Shown one piece after another: positions 52,284 through 62,098 of a DNA stretch of 64,000 nucleotides. Both the position numbers and the translations under genes were made by a program. Source of the stretch: Gonocerus acuteangulatus (lineage: Eukaryota; Arthropoda; Insecta; Hemiptera; Coreidae); the NCBI GenBank assembly GCA_946811695.1, contig OX328126.1, positions 87,837,785 to 87,901,784 of the forward strand, written 5' to 3'. Each line of letters starts with the position of its first letter. Position 1 is the first letter of the stretch. The notes beneath the pieces are model-generated. The model made no database searches, was not told the origin of the DNA, and saw only the letters and a program-made list of their open reading frames with translations.

Positions 52284-53033
52284 TTGTCTTTTAACACGAT
52301 AGCGGCCAGAGTTTTTGTTTTTTTCTTCAGGAAACGTGGTATATAGCGTTCAATTAGCAAACGATTGAACGAGTTCGTTAACCACCAAAATCTTTTTGTT
52401 ACATTTCAACGAAACTCGGTATTTGCGGTGGTAATCAACAGAGAAAAATGGGTTGTAAAAATAAAATAAATCGGATTATTTGGAGGGGGCGGGGTTTACT
52501 CCGGACCTAAAGTACTAATATACTCATACCGGTCGTAATTTTTGCTGTATTGTAACGAAACGTTGTGTACGTCATGGGTATCTCATGAGAAAGGAGTGTT
52601 GTAAAAATGAATTAAATCGGTCTATTGGAAAGGAGGGTTTACTTTAAACTCTGTTTCAATAGATTAGCCCGCCAGACGTAGGTTCCAAAAGCCGCCGCGA
52701 GGAGCGCTATCTCCCACTAGGGGGACTGTATCCTGTTCCTGCAACAAGTTCCTCCCTTTCCTGTTCCTCCTGTTTTGCAAGATCAAAAGACGGAAAATGA
52801 AGTTTTTGTGTATTTATAAAGTAGTACAGTATCATGCATTAACATAACTCTGGAAGCAAATTATTTACAAAATTAATAATTGAACAGTTCTCATAAGAAA
52901 TGTAAATGAGCAGACCTATTCACGTTTTTATTTTATTTATATAGGTTATTTACAGCAAATTATTCAGTAATGTAGTCTACACTACAAAAATTCTGAGGAA
53001 AGTGCTTAGTTATGCAGCTCCTGCGTGATGGAC
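52110..53033 (+). mobile_element. full-length Helentron/DINE-like element, family 1, second copy
   Basis: It starts AGCACTTTCCTCCGAAGGAA after TTTT and ends GCTCCTGCGTGATGGAC before TTTT, with subterminal TTCTGAGGAAAGTGCT. It has a TA microsatellite at 52233-52279. The sequence left of it matches 58089-58130, and the related site there reads ATTTTATTT, consistent with insertion at TTTT. Confidence 0.75.
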
Positions 53034-53354
53034 TTTTATTATTTATTTGTTTTAATTTCAACGTCCATTATTATTATTATTATTATTATTTCTTTAAATT
53101 TTAACGTCCATTTATTAACGTTCCTTTGGCGTCAAATGAATATAAATATTGCAGCCTCAATCTATCACGTTTGAATTTACTTTCAATATTATTATTTCTT
53201 TGCAAAAATGTCTCTTTCTTACGAAGAAAACTGTTTACTTCTTCCGTGAAATCAATTTGGCTTTAGAATTTCCTTTTAACGCGAGGAAAACACCTTATGA
53301 CGTCAACCTCAAGGCGTAATCCGAAGTTGGTGACTAGAAATGTATCTTTTTGTA

Positions 53355-53396
<42 letters not shown>

Positions 53397-53548
53397 GTTT
53401 ATTTAAAATCTGTACAATTTATATAGTACAATAATTAATTGTGCTCGTCTTGCGTACATCTCAGTGAATAGTATGTGGAAGGAGCCAATCATTATTGGCA
53501 CTTCCTAATATATGCTAACATTCATATTTTCACTGTTTTTAACCGCTG

Positions 53549-56236
53549 CTAGGGTAGCTGGTCTCGGGGCCAAACTCTCTTAAGCCTCCTGGGAAGGTCT
53601 TTAGGGTGGGTCCGAGTGGAAAGGGATTGACATCTAGGATTTGGATGGGATGACAATTTGGAATGAAACGTTAGGAATCTGGATGTTGCGAGGTCTTTTA
53701 CGAAGGGGATATTTAGGTCATTGTGTAGGGTTTTGTTGGAGACATAAAAGGGAGCATTGACTATTCTACGAAGGACTTTGGATTGGAATGCTTGTATTCG
53801 ATGTATGTTTGAGTGTTTTGCTGTTCCCCATAATTCAAGTCCGTAAGTCCAGATAGGTCTAATTATAGTTTTGTATATAGTAAGTTTGTTGTGTGTCGTA
53901 AGCTTTGAAGTAGGGCCGAGTAGTCGTCTTAAGAGTCCATATCTCCTGTTCAGCTCTTGTCTTTTTAGTCGTGTGTGTGGGTTCCATGTGAGTCTGCTGT
54001 CTAGTAGAAGTCCCAGGTAACGCACCTCATTAGATACAGGAAGTTGACTGTTGCATATGAAGACTGGAGGGCAAGTGCTCTTATTAAGAGTAAATGTTAC
54101 GTGGCAGCATTTTTCAGGATTCACTGTGATTTTCCACAAGGTGCACCATTTCTCGACAGACTCAAGGTGCTCCTGTAATTGCTGAGAAGCTGTAGAGGGA
54201 TCGGGGGAAGAGGAAAAAATGGCTGTATCATCGGCGTAGGTTGTTGTATGTGTAGATGGGTGGGTAGGGATGTCTGCCGTATACAGGAGGTAAAGGATAG
54301 GACCTAGGATGCTGCCTTGTGGGACGCCTGAGGATATGGGTCGGGAGGAGGACAAGGTAGTACCAGACCTTGCTTGAAAGGAACGATGCGAGAGGTAGGA
54401 TTGAAGGATGAGGTAATATGTGTGAGGTAAAATACGCTTTACTTTGTATAGCAACCCCGGGTGCCAAACCCGATCGAACGCTTGGGCGACGTCGAGGAAG
54501 GCACTCGTGCAGTAGTTTTTACATTCAAGCGCGTAGGATATTGTGTCAACAACGCTGAAGCATTGTTGGATAGTGGAGTGATGGAAGCGGAAACCGAACT
54601 GGTGGTCAGGAATAGAATTGGAGGATGTAACGATGGGAAGGATTCTCTTTAGAAAAAGTTTTTCAAATATTTTGGACATGGTTGGGAGTAAGCTGATAGG
54701 ACGGTAGGAGGATGGATTTTTTGGGGCTTTATGGGGTTTGGGGATAAGAATTATTATGGAGTGTTTCCATGGATTGGGAAAGTGAGTAGTTCTTAGGATT
54801 GAATTAAAGATGTAGGTAAGGAAGATTATGGCTTTCTGGGGTAGGTTTTTTAGGATGAGGGCTGTGATAAGGTCGTAACCAGGGGATTTTCTGGGGAGGT
54901 GTTTGATGATATATTTTACGTCTGCTGGATTAAATGCTTTCGGTGGAGGGGAGAGGGGAAGAGGGTGGTCAAGGTGATCATACACAATCTGGTCATGGGT
55001 GGAATTTGTCTCTGGGTGCGAGGAAAATGTGGATTCTAGATGGGTTGCGAATAGTTCGGCCTTTTCCTCATCGCTTCTTGCCCAGCTGCCGTCAATGCGT
55101 TGGAGAGGATGAGGAACGGAATGGAATTTGAGGATTTTCCGAGTAGCAGTCCAGAGGGAATTATCTTCAGTGGATAGTGTTTGAAGATATTCATTGAAGG
55201 ATTTGGATCGATGTTCGGAAAGGGTCTTTTTTAGGATTCGACAAAGTCTATTGAAGGAGGAACGGTGGGAGGGATAGCGGGTTCTCTGCCAGAGAGCTCT
55301 TGCTCGGCGCTTGGCGGTTAGAAGTTTCTGTATGTGGTCTGGAAGCTGAGGTTTAGGATTGGAAGGAAGGTGTGTTCTTAGTCTACACGATTTTATGACA
55401 CTGTCCTGGATAGCTTTAGTAAACGTAAGAACGGCACTGTCGACATCTGAAGGAATTTTAAGGGGAATAGTAAGGTCTATGGAAGCGGTAAGGTTTTCTT
55501 GGAATAATTTCCAGTTGATAGGACCTTGGATGAGGCTAGGATACTGGGCACGAGGTTGAGGAACGGTATCAAGCTTAAGGAGAATGGCTGAGTGATCGGA
55601 GGATAGGTCAAGCAGTGACTGCACAGAGTAAGATATACTTCCTAGGCAAGAAGAGATGAAGAAATCGACCAAGTCTGGAGTTCGAGAGAGATCTGTAGGC
55701 CAGTAGGTGGGAGAGTTTGTGGAAATGGATTGGTAGCTTTGGGATTGAAGGATGTCGTATAGGATTCTGCCACGGGAGTTTGTGAGACGGCTTCCCCATC
55801 TGGGATGTTTCGCATTGAAATCAGCCCCTATGAGGAAGCGAGGACCAAAGGATCTGAATAGTGAAAGGAATTCAGGATGGTGGATGGTACGATTAGGGGG
55901 AAAATATGCAGCCGATATTATGAAATTTTGGGGGGAAAGGGAAAGGGATATTGAACTTACCTGCATATTGTCTGTCGAGATTGTAGAGTGTAGAAAGTGA
56001 GCCAGTGAGTTCTTCACAAGTACAGCTGCTCCGTTGTGGGCTACAGTTGGGTGATCGGCCCTGTAAGTTGCGTATCCTGGGACTGAAAAATGGTGTTTGT
56101 TGAGTAAGTGTGTTTCCGTTATCAGTGCAATGTCGATGTCCTTTTCTGTGAGTAGAAGTTCCAGTTCAAGTCGTCTTGTTGTAAGTCCGTTTGCATTCCA
56201 TAGAAGTATGGTAAGAGGAGCAGGGGGTGGGATCAT
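53549..56236 (-). CDS. LINE ORF2: endonuclease-reverse transcriptase
   Basis: 895 residues without interruption. The APE-type endonuclease (~1-225) has LLWNANGL (Asn14), ITETHL (Glu41), GADFNAKHP (Asp139), TPDLVDFF and SSDHSAIL (His215). The reverse transcriptase (~445-720) has RKSPGYDLI, YRPISLLP, FLDVAQAFDRVW (Asp582/588), GVPQGSILGP and YADDTA (Asp669/670). A thumb and C-terminal region follow. All expected catalytic residues are present. No RNase H domain is evident. The start ATG (56236-56234) overlaps the ORF1 stop as ATGA. Confidence 0.97.
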   Translation of the reverse strand: MIPPPAPLTILLWNANGLTTRRLELELLLTEKDIDIALITETHLLNKHHFSVPGYATYRADHPTVAHNGAAVLVKNSLAHFLHSTISTDNMQVSSISLSLSPQNFIISAAYFPPNRTIHHPEFLSLFRSFGPRFLIGADFNAKHPRWGSRLTNSRGRILYDILQSQSYQSISTNSPTYWPTDLSRTPDLVDFFISSCLGSISYSVQSLLDLSSDHSAILLKLDTVPQPRAQYPSLIQGPINWKLFQENLTASIDLTIPLKIPSDVDSAVLTFTKAIQDSVIKSCRLRTHLPSNPKPQLPDHIQKLLTAKRRARALWQRTRYPSHRSSFNRLCRILKKTLSEHRSKSFNEYLQTLSTEDNSLWTATRKILKFHSVPHPLQRIDGSWARSDEEKAELFATHLESTFSSHPETNSTHDQIVYDHLDHPLPLSPPPKAFNPADVKYIIKHLPRKSPGYDLITALILKNLPQKAIIFLTYIFNSILRTTHFPNPWKHSIIILIPKPHKAPKNPSSYRPISLLPTMSKIFEKLFLKRILPIVTSSNSIPDHQFGFRFHHSTIQQCFSVVDTISYALECKNYCTSAFLDVAQAFDRVWHPGLLYKVKRILPHTYYLILQSYLSHRSFQARSGTTLSSSRPISSGVPQGSILGPILYLLYTADIPTHPSTHTTTYADDTAIFSSSPDPSTASQQLQEHLESVEKWCTLWKITVNPEKCCHVTFTLNKSTCPPVFICNSQLPVSNEVRYLGLLLDSRLTWNPHTRLKRQELNRRYGLLRRLLGPTSKLTTHNKLTIYKTIIRPIWTYGLELWGTAKHSNIHRIQAFQSKVLRRIVNAPFYVSNKTLHNDLNIPFVKDLATSRFLTFHSKLSSHPNPRCQSLSTRTHPKDLPRRLKRVWPRDQLP
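54934..56000 (+). other. no + strand gene here
   Basis: Several + strand open frames in this stretch mirror the LINE ORF2 on the other strand and have no independent support. Confidence 0.7.
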
Positions 56237-57549
56237 TTAAGTAGTTTTGGGAGAAGGTCGGTTATAAGGGAAGTCATAAGGGAAATAAGTGGGGTTAACA
56301 TTGTTTCTAGTTTATTGAGGAATGCGGACATGATGGTAAATGGGTCTTGAGATTTTGGAGGATCAGGTATCTTGGGGGTTTGTTCAATCTGTTTCGGGAA
56401 ATCATTCGTCTGGGAGGTCGAGGGTTGAGTAGGAGTGGGATTTTTTGGGGAAGGTGTGGTTTGTGGTTTTACTTTTGGGTGTTTCAAGGATGAGGAGAGG
56501 AGAGAGGCATAGGAAACATTTGGCCGGTGGAGTGGAGACAGCGTTGACTTCAATGGTTGATGCAGTGGTGGAGGGCGATGACCTGAAGCATCTCTCCGGG
56601 TAGTTTCTGTGGTTGACGTCTGGTGTGGGTTGGTCACTCTGGATCTTGACCGCTCTCTGTGTGACTTCAGTGCGCGGAGAGTTCTGTACACCTGACATCC
56701 TCGGTAGTTGGCAGGGTGATTTTCGCCGCAGTTCGAACAGGAAGCCGGGAGTTCAATTGACTTAGTGCAGTCTTTTGAATTATGTGATTCACCGCATTTC
56801 ACACATTTAGGCGCATGGTTGCAGTAGCCTTGCGTGTGGTTATATTCTTGGCATTTAAAACACTGCGTCAGTCCTTTCCGGCGACGAGGCTCTTCAACTT
56901 TAATCTTAGTGTACTGCAAAAATTCCTCTTTGAATATTTCGCGGCTTTTTTCTGTTTTTTCAAGATCAACGAAAAAAAGGGGAAGCTGAGCTTTTGTGAT
57001 GGGATGTAGCACATTGCTGATTCTCTTCACGTTGTACCCGCGTTCAGACAGCTCCATCTTAATGTCTTCTGTTGGGGTTGAGTAGTGGAGATTTCTAATG
57101 ACGACACGGTATGATTTCTCCTCGGGCAACTGGTAACAGTGGAAATCGGCTTCAACAGATCTCAGGTATTTAACAATTTTTCTATAAGCATCGCTGTTTT
57201 CTGAGCTGATGACTATATCGTTAAAACGAGCGCGGCATTTAAAATCTTGACCAGCGACGTTGTGTAATTTTGTGGCGAGCGATTTGAAGTCTTTTACCTT
57301 ACGCAGGTAAATATTCGGGGGTTTATTATCTGCCTGACGTGTTTGGCCAACGCTGTTTTTAGTAACGCCTGGAGGGTTAACCTGCACCTTGTTGTCTGTA
57401 GACTCCCTAAGTTGTTTAGCTTTCGGCGACAATGTAGAAGATGTTTTTTTTCTAAGCCTTTTTCGCCTTCCTTGGGTGTGTTCATTGCTTTCATGTGCCG
57501 AAGTGGACTCAATGAATGTCAATTGATCACTAGATTCCATATCCGACAT
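56233..57549 (-). CDS. LINE ORF1: gag-like nucleic-acid-binding protein
   Basis: 438 residues. A basic N-terminus is followed by a region like the PRE_C2HC domain of arthropod Jockey gag proteins (~148-215, with VVIRNLHYSTPTEDIKMEL). Three zinc knuckles follow: C230-C233-H238-C243, C249-C252-H256-C261 and C271-C274-H278-C285. The C-terminal third is rich in Pro/Ser/Thr and ends in a hydrophobic amphipathic stretch. It binds the LINE RNA in known relatives. The stop TGA overlaps the ORF2 start, which suggests ORF2 is made by termination-reinitiation. Confidence 0.95.
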   Translation of the reverse strand: MSDMESSDQLTFIESTSAHESNEHTQGRRKRLRKKTSSTLSPKAKQLRESTDNKVQVNPPGVTKNSVGQTRQADNKPPNIYLRKVKDFKSLATKLHNVAGQDFKCRARFNDIVISSENSDAYRKIVKYLRSVEADFHCYQLPEEKSYRVVIRNLHYSTPTEDIKMELSERGYNVKRISNVLHPITKAQLPLFFVDLEKTEKSREIFKEEFLQYTKIKVEEPRRRKGLTQCFKCQEYNHTQGYCNHAPKCVKCGESHNSKDCTKSIELPASCSNCGENHPANYRGCQVYRTLRALKSHRERSRSRVTNPHQTSTTETTRRDASGHRPPPLHQPLKSTLSPLHRPNVSYASLLSSSLKHPKVKPQTTPSPKNPTPTQPSTSQTNDFPKQIEQTPKIPDPPKSQDPFTIMSAFLNKLETMLTPLISLMTSLITDLLPKLLK

Positions 57550-57630
57550 ATTTTGACATCAGTAAAAAATGTTTAAAAAAAAATAAAATAAAATAACAAA
57601 ATGAAAAAGTTAAAAAAAAAATTAGTTGTC

Positions 57631-57700
57631 AGGCGCGAGAATTGAACCTTGATAACTTAGACTAGCAGTCGAGTGCTCTGACTCTGAGCCAAGCTGGCTG
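57631..57700 (-). promoter_or_regulatory. tRNA-like segment in the LINE 5' UTR (A and B boxes)
   Basis: Minus strand: an A-box-like TTGGCTCAGAGTCAGAGCA, then CTCGACTGCTAGTC (Ser-GCT-like loop CTGCTAG) and a B box GGTTCAATTCT at 57638-57648. It resembles the heads of SINE family C. Pairing of acceptor and anticodon stems is poor, so it is not a tRNA gene. It could be an internal pol III promoter or a captured SINE head. Confidence 0.55.
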
Positions 57701-58135
57701 ACTGAAGAGTAAGGATAGAGAGAAGTCCTTAGCGGGAAAAGTATCTCCTGAGCTGCAGGGGCACTGTGGACCCTAGCTATAGCTGCAAGTCGCCACAGGC
57801 AAGTCCCCCACCACTAGGATTGCTAGTAGCGAGGGCTGGATTTAACTGAATAATACAATATTCACTCACAATTTCCAGGCAAATGGTGACACACTGGTGA
57901 GAAATATTTCACACACGTATTCACTACAAGAACATGCGGCACTGTGCCAATTTTCGTAAGAAAATATGGCCACTAAACACTTTTTTTTTGGAAGTTAAAG
58001 ATGGAGCTAATTTTAACGCTGTGTCTCACACGTATGCTTGACACGGACTCTCCTTTTGTACCTTTAGCTCACAAAAATGCTGGTTGGTACTTATTGGCAT
58101 AAGTATATGACGTTGCCATGGAGTTTGGCTATTTT

Positions 58136-58379
58136 ATTTATTTATTTCAATTTTAACGTCCATTATTATTTATTTCAATTTTAATGTCCACTTATTATTA
58201 ACTACGAATTTTTGTACGGGTTATCTATAGGTTACCACCCTTTTCTTACCGGGAGAGGGCTGATGCTTGTTATTTTTTTCTAAAGAAAAACCACCACCCC
58301 ATAGTGGGAATTGAACCCACGACCTTTGGCACGGAGTTTTATGAGCTCACACCTCAACGCTCACGGCCACCGGGTCTCC
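58136..58379 (-). mobile_element. SINE family A with doubled tail
   Basis: Two tail copies (TTTCAATTTTAACGTCCATT, TTTCAATTTTAATGTCCACT) precede the body and head (minus GGAGACCCGGTGGCCGTGAG). Confidence 0.85.
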
Positions 58380-58384
58380 ATCTA

Positions 58385-59515
58385 GGCGCACGGTAGTGCG
58401 CCAGGCCAAGTTCCGGCCTCAGCATACTGTGTGTATATTACAGGCGGTCTTAGAGCCGATTTTTACCCTCTCATAACATTCAACCAGGTAAAGATAAAGT
58501 TATGAAATTTTACACAGGTATTATACTACTAGATGTGAGTAAAACTGGAAATTTTCATAAGTCTACATCGAATAGTTTCTGAGATATACGCGATCGAAAA
58601 TCGGGATTTATAGGACTCACTCACTCACTCACTCACTGACTCATCAAAATTATTGGGTACTTCCCATGATGCTATAGACTTGAAATTTCGCATGAAGATA
58701 GATATGAAGACGTTATTAAAGGAAAAAATCGAAAAATCGCGAAAAGTTGTGTTTGACTCCGCTTCCGGGGCGGGGGCGTGCCAGTTTTGTACTTCCTTCG
58801 GAAACCCATCATTCCGTCCGAAACTCATGATGTGGGGTATCAAATGAATTGTCTCGGTATGAAGAACCTATATTTGATGTTTTAAGAAACAATTAGACGC
58901 ATATAGGATCGGTAAAAATCTTATACCAGCTGTCTGTCTGTATGTAAATCCGTACCGTTTGACCGATTTTGACCAAACTTGGGACACAGATGGGTCTTGA
59001 TACGGGGAGAATCATAGGCTAGGTTAAATTGTCTATCAGCTGTCTGTCTGTCTGTTTGTTCCTTATACAAATACACATCGTTTGACCGATTTTGACAAAA
59101 TTTGACACACATGTCGGTCTTTCTCCGGGTAGTGTCATAGGCTAATCAAAATCGTCTATCAGCTGTCTGTCTGCATGTTTATTCCTTACACAAATTCACA
59201 CCAATTGACCGATTTTGACCAAACTTGGCACACAGGTAGGCCTTGGTCCGGGGCATGCACTAGGCTAGGTAAAAAAGGTCTTTCAGCTGTCTGTCTGTAT
59301 GTTCGTTCCTTATACAAATTCACACCGTTTGGCCTATTTTGACCAATCTTGGCACGCTGGTAGGTCTTGATACGGGAGTTTCATATTACCTATGACGTTT
59401 TCTACTTTTCGTTCCATCGAAATGCCATCATTCCTTCTGAAACCCATCATGTGGGGTATCAAATGAATCGTCTTGGTAAGGAGAACCTATATTTGATGTT
59501 TTAAAAAACATTTCG
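58385..59515 (+). repeat. dispersed repeat with CTGTCTGTCTG tandem modules
   Basis: Four ~110-125-bp modules start AGCTGTCTGTCTG (58928, 59037, 59159, 59287), each with TTTGACCGATTTTGAC-like text. A ~95-bp block containing GTGGGGTATCAAATGAAT occurs both before (58799-58892) and after (59418-59513) them, 620 bp apart. (ACTC)n lies at 58615-58640. Confidence 0.8.
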
Positions 59516-59997
59516 ACATATCTTAACAAAAACAGTTGTGACTTCTTTCTTAAATGTAGTAAATAAAGTCGTAGGGGTTCGCTGCATAATATACTTCAAA
59601 GCAGATACTAAGTTTTTCAAAGCCGAGCCATCTAAATTACAAAGTTTAGGATTACAAACCCAAAATGTATCGTCATTGTTTCTTATATTTTTCTTGAAGG
59701 CCTTCTGCACTTTCACTATTGTGATCTTTATCCTCGGGATAAGGTTCCTGTGTTTTACAGTGTAATAGTTTAGTTAAGAGAGCAATCAATTTGTCCTCTA
59801 GAGTAATGTCATCTGGAAGAGCTTCTAACTTTTCTAGTCTAGTGATTAGATGTATGTAGGTTGATTATTGGTATCAAATATCAAGCAGTAAGGAGAACCT
59901 TATGCAGAATCCAAAGACCCTGGTTTTTTATGAAGTACAAAAGCCAGTAGTTATGCGGCAACTAAATTTTATTTAATACTTAGAAAAAAGTAATGAG
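59516..59997. other. non-coding, with a possible decayed coding tract
   Basis: The minus frame at 59716-59501 reads TFWVCNPKLCNLDGSALKNL, which looks more protein-like than chance, but I cannot assign it. Nothing else is seen. Confidence 0.3.
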
Positions 59998-60742
59998 ATC
60001 CCCAAAAAAACATAAATGTGAAATAGAGGCCAAGTTCCTGCCCCCACAAAGAAACACTCCTTTCCTCAAAAATATCTCCTCCTAAAACCCCCCAAAAACG
60101 CCTTACCATTCTACACTCCAAAAAAGTAGTATGAGTATGAGGTGTATTAATTCAACCAAAAATATTTGCCAATACAAGAGATGATACAAGAAAGAAATGT
60201 CCAAGTTCATTACTTGGAAGACCTCATAGTTACTTACTAAGAACAGTAAAGACACTTCAACTGACCTTTAAAAACAACAATAAAAATACTTATATCCAGT
60301 TACTAAAATATCACTTTCCTCAACCAGGTATATTCTTAAACTTGGCAATGTTTTTTTTGTGCCGAAATTATCTTTAGAGAAAAACTAAACATTGCCAAGT
60401 TTAAGAATATACCTGGTTGAGGAAAGTGATATTTAACTAACTGGATATAAGTATTTTTATTGTTGTTTTTAAAGGTCAGTTGAAGTGTCTTTACTGTTCT
60501 TAGTAAGTAACTATGAGGTCTTCCAAGTAATGAACTTGGACATTTCTTTCTTGTATCATCTCTTGTATTGGCAAATATTTTTGGTTGAATTAATACACCT
60601 CATACTCATACTACTTTTTTGGAGTGTAGAATGGTAAGGCGTTTTTGGGGGGTTTTAGGAGGAGATATTTTTGAGGAAAGGAGTGTTTCTTTGTGGGGGC
60701 AGGAACTTGGCCTCTATTTCACATTTATGTTTTTTTGGGGAT
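59998..60742. repeat. 745-bp near-perfect palindrome
   Basis: Two 356-bp arms (59998-60353 and 60387-60742) are inverted copies around a 33-bp spacer. On reading the arms against each other I found only two mismatches, in the CAGTTACTAAAATATC / GATATTTAACTAACTG stretch. Neither arm has a significant ORF or resembles other repeats in the window. No target duplication is obvious. A truncated SINE abuts the right end. Confidence 0.97.
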
Positions 60743-60823
60743 TATTATTAACTAAGAATTTTGGGACGGGTTATCTATAGGTTACTACCCTTTTCTGGCC
60801 AGGATAGGGCTGATGCCTTTTCT
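60743..60823 (-). mobile_element. SINE family A, head missing
   Basis: TTATTAACTAAGAATTTTGG, GGTTACTACCCTTTTCTGGC and GATGCC are followed by another SINE tail at 60824-60850. It abuts the palindrome exactly. Confidence 0.7.
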
Positions 60824-61029
60824 TTATTTATTTTAACGTCCACTTTTAAATAACACAGATTTTGGGAACGGATTACATACAGGCGACCACCTTTAATACC
60901 AGGAGAAGGAAGCAACTACATTATAACAATAATGCTTCTATTTTGATTAAATTTAGTAAAAAAATATTAAGTTTTATAAATTTAAGGGGTAAAAAAATGA
61001 CAAATGCTTTTTCTAAAAGAAAAGGCGGT

Positions 61030-61740
61030 AAACCTGAAGGAGATTGTCCTCAACACCGATTTTCTTCAAACTTTGCACTATAACGTATTTTGATGCACTA
61101 AACACGAATCCGTTGAAAAAAATTACTGTTCTCAATCAGGAAAGAAGTTATTTTAAAAAAAAGTTCACTGTTATGAAGGTTAGGGAAGACTGCCTTGGAC
61201 GACTTTTGGGCCATAGAATTCTTTTCATTTCTGCGAGTTGGATTGACTAGGGGTTTTGATGTTTTCTTGAGCGAGCGGAAACGCATAGCACGTATGCCCA
61301 AAAGCGACAGTTTACGACCAAGTCAGCTTCCACAAGGTGAGTCTAAATTTCAATTACACTTCGTTATTAAGGACTATTGCGCAGGCGCGTGTTTACATAT
61401 AAGCTGTTTACCCCGTCTTTTATAACCTCCATAACAGTGAACTTTAGTGCTTAATAACTTCTTTCCTAGTTGCGAGCAACTTTTTTTTTCAACGGATTCG
61501 TGTTTAGTGCATCAAAATACGTTATAATGCAAATGTTGAAGAAAATTTGGTCGTTTGTAACCCGCTAACAGCACCTTTGGTCGTTTGTAACCCGCTAACA
61601 GTGAACTTTTTTTTTAAATAACTTCTTTCCTGATTGAGAACAGTATTTTTTTTCAACGGATTCGTGTTTAGTGCATCAAAATACGTTATAGTGCAAAGTT
61701 TGGAGAAAATCGGTGTTGAGGACAATCTCATTCAGGTTTA
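61030..61740. mobile_element. ~710-bp MITE with long inverted arms and the shared core
   Basis: AAACCTGAAGGAGATTGTCC (61031) and its diverged complement near 61720, and AACGTATTTTGATGCACTAA with its complements at 61500 and 61672, form the arms. The right arm is partly duplicated. The core is at 61235-61298. Confidence 0.8.
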
Positions 61741-62098
61741 CCGAAAAGGCAGTACCCATATTAGGAACTGAACCGTGGGAATTAAAATTTGGGAAAATAA
61801 GTACATTAATTTAAAACTCTTGATCAACTATATCTGACGTCACTCTGATGCTAGATTTTATCTGTATAGAAGAGGTAGTCGACTTTAGACCAAAGACTTC
61901 TTAGTGACAATAAGATTTATTCTAACATTATAACCTATCAAATCGGAAGGTTTCAACTTTGTTTATATATTTTCCAAATATTCAGTTTGTGTGTTTTGTT
62001 GTATATGTTGTGCTTTGGGCGAATAGCAAATTAGAATTAGATTTTAAATAAATCACAAAGGCCTGGAGAGTTGTCTTTAAAGTTGTCGTTACTGGTCC

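Larger units (their letters stand above)
53357..58052 (-). mobile_element. full-length Jockey-type LINE with TSD
   Basis: About 4.7 kb. On the minus strand: 5' UTR of ~500 bp, ORF1, ORF2, a ~155-bp 3' UTR with AATAAA (53399-53404 complement), and a poly(A) tail seen as T at 53357-53392. TTTTGTACC lies on both sides (53348-53356; 58053-58061), extendable by T. Complete ORFs and a clean duplication indicate a recent insertion. It landed in an older repeat (the flanks join as ATGTATCTTTTTGTACC|TTTAGC). Confidence 0.95.

Noticed and set aside
59501..59716. Minus frame with TFWVCNPKLCNLDG
   Set aside because: Protein-like composition but no recognisable family or splice context; mentioned only in the region note.
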